60,671 bases of DNA. Source: Myxococcales bacterium. GTDB taxonomy: Bacteria > Myxococcota_A > Polyangia > Palsa-1104. Location of the stretch: NCBI GenBank assembly GCA_003170275.1, contig PNAM01000044.1, positions 17,159 through 77,829 of the forward strand. Reading direction: 5' to 3'. The notes under the pieces were generated by a model. That model worked only from the letters and a program-made list of their open reading frames with translations, had not been told where the DNA came from and did not search any database. Positions 57,864 through 60,671 of this stretch are shown here, one piece after another; the stretch's first letter is position 1; every line of letters starts with the position of its first letter. The position numbers and the translations under genes are program-made.

Positions 57864-60671
57864 TCAGCCGATGCTGGTGCCGGCCTGACGACGCAGCTCG
57901 GCCATCTCCTCGGACATGGCGAAGCGCAACAGCGCGCGGACCTGCCCGTCGTCGCCCAGCCGCTTCAGCGCGGTGAGCGCGGGGCCGATCAGCCCGCACG
58001 CGAGCAGACCGGCGCGGTTTGCCGTGTCGATCAGCGCCGGGCCGATCAGCTTGAGGTCGAGCTGGTTCGACGCGCACTCCATCGCGAACGGGAACAGCTC
58101 GCCCTGCATCTTCTTCGGGATCAGCTTGGACATGCGCGCACCCTCGGCGGCGACCTGTTTCTCGTCGAAGCCGGCGGGCACGAAGTCGGGCACGAACTGG
58201 CGCACGATCGCGCCCACCAGCACGCCCAGATCGTCGGAGGACAGGCGCATGGGCAGCGCCATGTGGCACTGCATCATCTTGAGCACGCGGCCGAGCAGGA
58301 AGCGGATCTCGTGCTCGTGCGCGCCCTCGACGAGCTTCGCGCCGATGACGATCGAGAGCGGCTCGGTGAGCTCCACCATCAGCGCGGTCGGGTGCTGCGC
58401 GGTGATGTACAGATCGAACTCGCGGATGCCGAGATCGGTCGCCATGCGGTTGGCGATGTCGCGCACCGCGTGGCCGGAGCGCGGCAGCCGCTCGCTCTTG
58501 TTGATGCCCAGGCGCTTGAGATCGGCGCGGAACATTTTTCCGAGCGGCTCGTCGAGCAGCCGGAACAGGTGACGGAAGCCGGCCGGCACGCGCGAGTCGA
58601 ACAGCGTCTCGTCGAGCGCCGCGTCGGCGAGCGCCGAGCCCGGATAGGGATCGCGCCCGGCGAGCTTGCCGAGCATCGCCTTCTCGTCGCTCTCAGCCTG
58701 ACCGAGATGCTCGAGGACGCCCGCCGCCAGCGCTGCGCGATCGGGCGCGCGCCGCCAGCCGAAGATCTTGAACAGCGCGCGGAACGCCTCGACGTCGTAC
58801 GGATCCTTCTCGAGCAGCGTGCGCACGCGCGCCGAGGTGCGATCGAGGTGCACGCGCATCGACTGCACGTCCGACTGGCGATCGAAGAAGCGCGCCAGCT
58901 CGCCGATCGAGCCCAGGTACATGGCATCGATCTCGAGCGCCGCGCGCAGCGCCTGCAGCGCGTTGCGCGCGTCCTTGAAGCCCTCTTCGTAGATCTTGGC
59001 GATGCGGTGCAGGTGACCGATGCGCTTGAGCTTGTCCTTCTCGAGATCGGCCAGCCGCTTGGTGGCCTCGAGCGCGCCCTTGTAGTCCCACTCCTTCAAG
59101 TACAGGTTCGACAGGTGCTCGAGCGCGACCAAATCGTTCGGGTCGGCCTTGACCACGCGCGTGAAGCTGGCCACCGCGCGCTTGGGATCGGGCAGCTTCT
59201 CCGAGTAGATGATGCCCAGCTTGAAGAAGATGTCCTTGAGCGCGCTGCGTCCCTTCTCGATGCGCGCGCGCTTGATCAGCGTCTCGGCCGCCTCGAGCCA
59301 CTGCTGATCCTCGTAGTAGAGATCGGCGAGCAGCTGCAGCGCCTCGGCGTGCGCGGCGTCTTGCTGCAACACCGCGCGGAGCTCGGTGCGCGCGCGCTCG
59401 CGATCGAGCAGGTGATCGCGGGCGATCTTGGCCAGCTCGAGGTGCAGCTCGACCATGCGCATCCCGTCGGTCTCGACCTCGAGCCGTTGGCGATAGAGCT
59501 CGGCCAGCGCGGTAAAGTCCTTGGTGGCGACCAGCACGCCGCGCAGGCGATCGAAGGCCTCGTGGTTGCGCGGCTCGATGGCCAGCGCCTGGCGTAGATC
59601 GCCGAGCGCACGCGGATAGTCGGCCAGCTTCTCCTCGGCGAGCACACCGGCGAGCAGGTACGCGCCGGCGCGCGCGTCGACGTCCTTGAGCGCCTGGCCC
59701 GCCTGCTCCGCAGCATCGACCGCGCCGGCCCAGTCCTCCCGCTGCAGGCACAGATCGACCAGGCCCGCGAGCGCCGGCAGGTGGCTGCCGCCCCGCTCGA
59801 CCGCGGCCAGGAAGCGCTGCTTGGCCTCGTCGCCCTTGTCCAGCTCGACCAGCGCTTCGGCCGCGCGCGTCAAGCACACCGCGGCGGTGCGTCCGTCATC
59901 GGTGACGGCGTCGGCGAGCCGCGCGTAGAGCTCGGCGACCTGCGGCAGATCGCGCTGGAAGCGCGCGCGCGACAGCACGTGACGCAGCGCCGGGCGCGAG
60001 TGCGACTCCTTGAACAGCGCCAGCCGGTTGTCGTTGTCTACCGCCGCCTGCAGCTCCTCGGCGGGCAGCTCGCGGCCGGAGGTGGCCTGCACCAGCTTGC
60101 GCAGGCGTGCGCGGTCGAGGTGCACCGCGGCGGCGAACGCCGGATCGTTGGCGGTCAGGCCGAGCTGCTCGTAGAGCGCGACGAGCTCCGGCCAGCGTGC
60201 GCCGGCGAGATACTGGCGCTCCAGCACGCGCATCGCGCCGTGGTGCGCGTGGTCGACCTCGATGATCGACTCCATGCCGAGCAGCGCGCTCTCCTGATCA
60301 CCGCGCAGCACGCCGTCGATGAACGCGAGCTTCTCGTACGCACCCACCTTGCGACGCGTATCGGTGGCGTCCTTGAGATCGGAGAGCGCCAGATCGGCCA
60401 GCGCGGAGAAGTTCTTCGACGTGCGATAGGCGCGCTCGAGCGCGAACAGCGCGCCCGGCTGGCCCGGCTTGAGCTCGAGCGCGAGCCGATAGCGCTCGGC
60501 GCCGCGATCGGGCTGGCCACGTCGCTCGAGCCGCTCACCGATCGCCACCAGAAGCGCGAAACGCAGATCGATGTCGGTCGCCGCGGCGAGCTCGCGATCG
60601 AGCGCCTCGGCCTCGTCGCGGTCGATGCCCTCCTTGACCGGCTTGGGCGCCTCGTCGACGAGCGCCTTGGC
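57864..60671 (-). CDS. large TPR-repeat protein (5' end beyond the window)
   Basis: At least 935 residues; the reading frame is open to the window edge, so the start is outside. TPR-like repeats recur every 34-40 residues (SALADLALSDLKDATDTRRKVGAYEKLAFI; AFDRLRGVLVATKDFTALAELY; ALQLLADLYYEDQQWLEAAETLI; ALEHLSNLYLKEWDYKGALEAT). The last 300 residues are a different, non-TPR domain (LYITAQHPTALMVELTEPLSIVIGAKLVEG, HEIRFLLGRVLKMMQCHMALP), which has a peptidase-like look, but its HxxxH is incomplete. The 163 bases after its stop up to the next gene hold an AT-rich patch that could be the promoter of the lipoprotein unit. Confidence 0.85.
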   Translation of the reverse strand, partial: AKALVDEAPKPVKEGIDRDEAEALDRELAAATDIDLRFALLVAIGERLERRGQPDRGAERYRLALELKPGQPGALFALERAYRTSKNFSALADLALSDLKDATDTRRKVGAYEKLAFIDGVLRGDQESALLGMESIIEVDHAHHGAMRVLERQYLAGARWPELVALYEQLGLTANDPAFAAAVHLDRARLRKLVQATSGRELPAEELQAAVDNDNRLALFKESHSRPALRHVLSRARFQRDLPQVAELYARLADAVTDDGRTAAVCLTRAAEALVELDKGDEAKQRFLAAVERGGSHLPALAGLVDLCLQREDWAGAVDAAEQAGQALKDVDARAGAYLLAGVLAEEKLADYPRALGDLRQALAIEPRNHEAFDRLRGVLVATKDFTALAELYRQRLEVETDGMRMVELHLELAKIARDHLLDRERARTELRAVLQQDAAHAEALQLLADLYYEDQQWLEAAETLIKRARIEKGRSALKDIFFKLGIIYSEKLPDPKRAVASFTRVVKADPNDLVALEHLSNLYLKEWDYKGALEATKRLADLEKDKLKRIGHLHRIAKIYEEGFKDARNALQALRAALEIDAMYLGSIGELARFFDRQSDVQSMRVHLDRTSARVRTLLEKDPYDVEAFRALFKIFGWRRAPDRAALAAGVLEHLGQAESDEKAMLGKLAGRDPYPGSALADAALDETLFDSRVPAGFRHLFRLLDEPLGKMFRADLKRLGINKSERLPRSGHAVRDIANRMATDLGIREFDLYITAQHPTALMVELTEPLSIVIGAKLVEGAHEHEIRFLLGRVLKMMQCHMALPMRLSSDDLGVLVGAIVRQFVPDFVPAGFDEKQVAAEGARMSKLIPKKMQGELFPFAMECASNQLDLKLIGPALIDTANRAGLLACGLIGPALTALKRLGDDGQVRALLRFAMSEEMAELRRQAGTSIG

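Overview
This window is strongly GC-rich and densely coded. It looks like a chromosome segment of a myxobacterium-like deltaproteobacterium (phylum Myxococcota). The basis is three Ser/Thr protein kinases (two with clear PEGA-type tails), an FHA-GAF-sigma54 activator, many lipoproteins with glycine- or proline-rich linkers, and a TPR-rich proteome. The taxonomic call is inference. I saw no rRNA, IS element, prophage or CRISPR array.

Layout. (1) 1-9.5 kb: an ScfR/RamB-type regulator divergent from an eight-gene, start/stop-coupled operon that encodes the carbon skeleton steps of an ethylmalonyl-CoA (EMC) pathway: methylsuccinyl-CoA dehydrogenase, mesaconyl-CoA hydratase, malyl/methylmalyl-CoA lyase, a two-subunit B12 mutase, 3-hydroxyacyl-CoA dehydrogenase, epimerase, and crotonyl-CoA carboxylase/reductase. 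A candidate regulator operator and a -35/-10 pair lie in the divergent gap. (2) 9.5-10.1 kb: a VapBC toxin-antitoxin pair with a perfect inverted repeat before vapB. (3) 10.2-14 kb: a catalytically dead S2P-like/TPR fusion, a two-module AAA+ ATPase, a small unknown protein and tRNA-Arg(CCU). (4) 14.2-20 kb: small zinc ribbons, acyl-CoA-binding protein, then nucleotidyltransferase, PRMT-like/PqqD fusion and HprK-like genes beside a tyrosine autokinase of exopolysaccharide type. (5) 20-24.3 kb: a heme/copper lipoprotein and surE-pcm-M23 lipoprotein-apt. (6) 24.4-31.8 kb: the translation superoperon thrS-infC-rpmI-rplT-pheS-pheT-ihfA-merR, flanked by tRNA-Val and tRNA-Pro. (7) 31.8-38.2 kb: hybrid histidine kinase, acyl-CoA ligase, a frameshifted UbiB-family kinase and an outer-membrane-type protein. 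(8) 38.3-48 kb: Ser/Thr kinase, periplasmic TPR-like protein and FHA-sigma54 activator in one unit, two lipoproteins, a membrane-anchored protein and a DEAD-box RNA helicase. (9) 48-60.7 kb (minus strand): rlmN, two Ser/Thr kinases with matching C-terminal tails, a lipoprotein/metzincin/membrane/toroid unit, and a large TPR protein cut by the window edge.

The item I would follow first is the EMC cluster. It is complete and compact, but where a canonical single-chain ethylmalonyl-CoA mutase would be expected it has a split, divergent mutase with changed active-site motifs. Its Ccr also carries a full four-cysteine zinc-loop pattern. The second is the nucleotidyltransferase / PRMT-PqqD / HprK-like trio, which looks like part of an undescribed peptide- or polysaccharide-modifying system.
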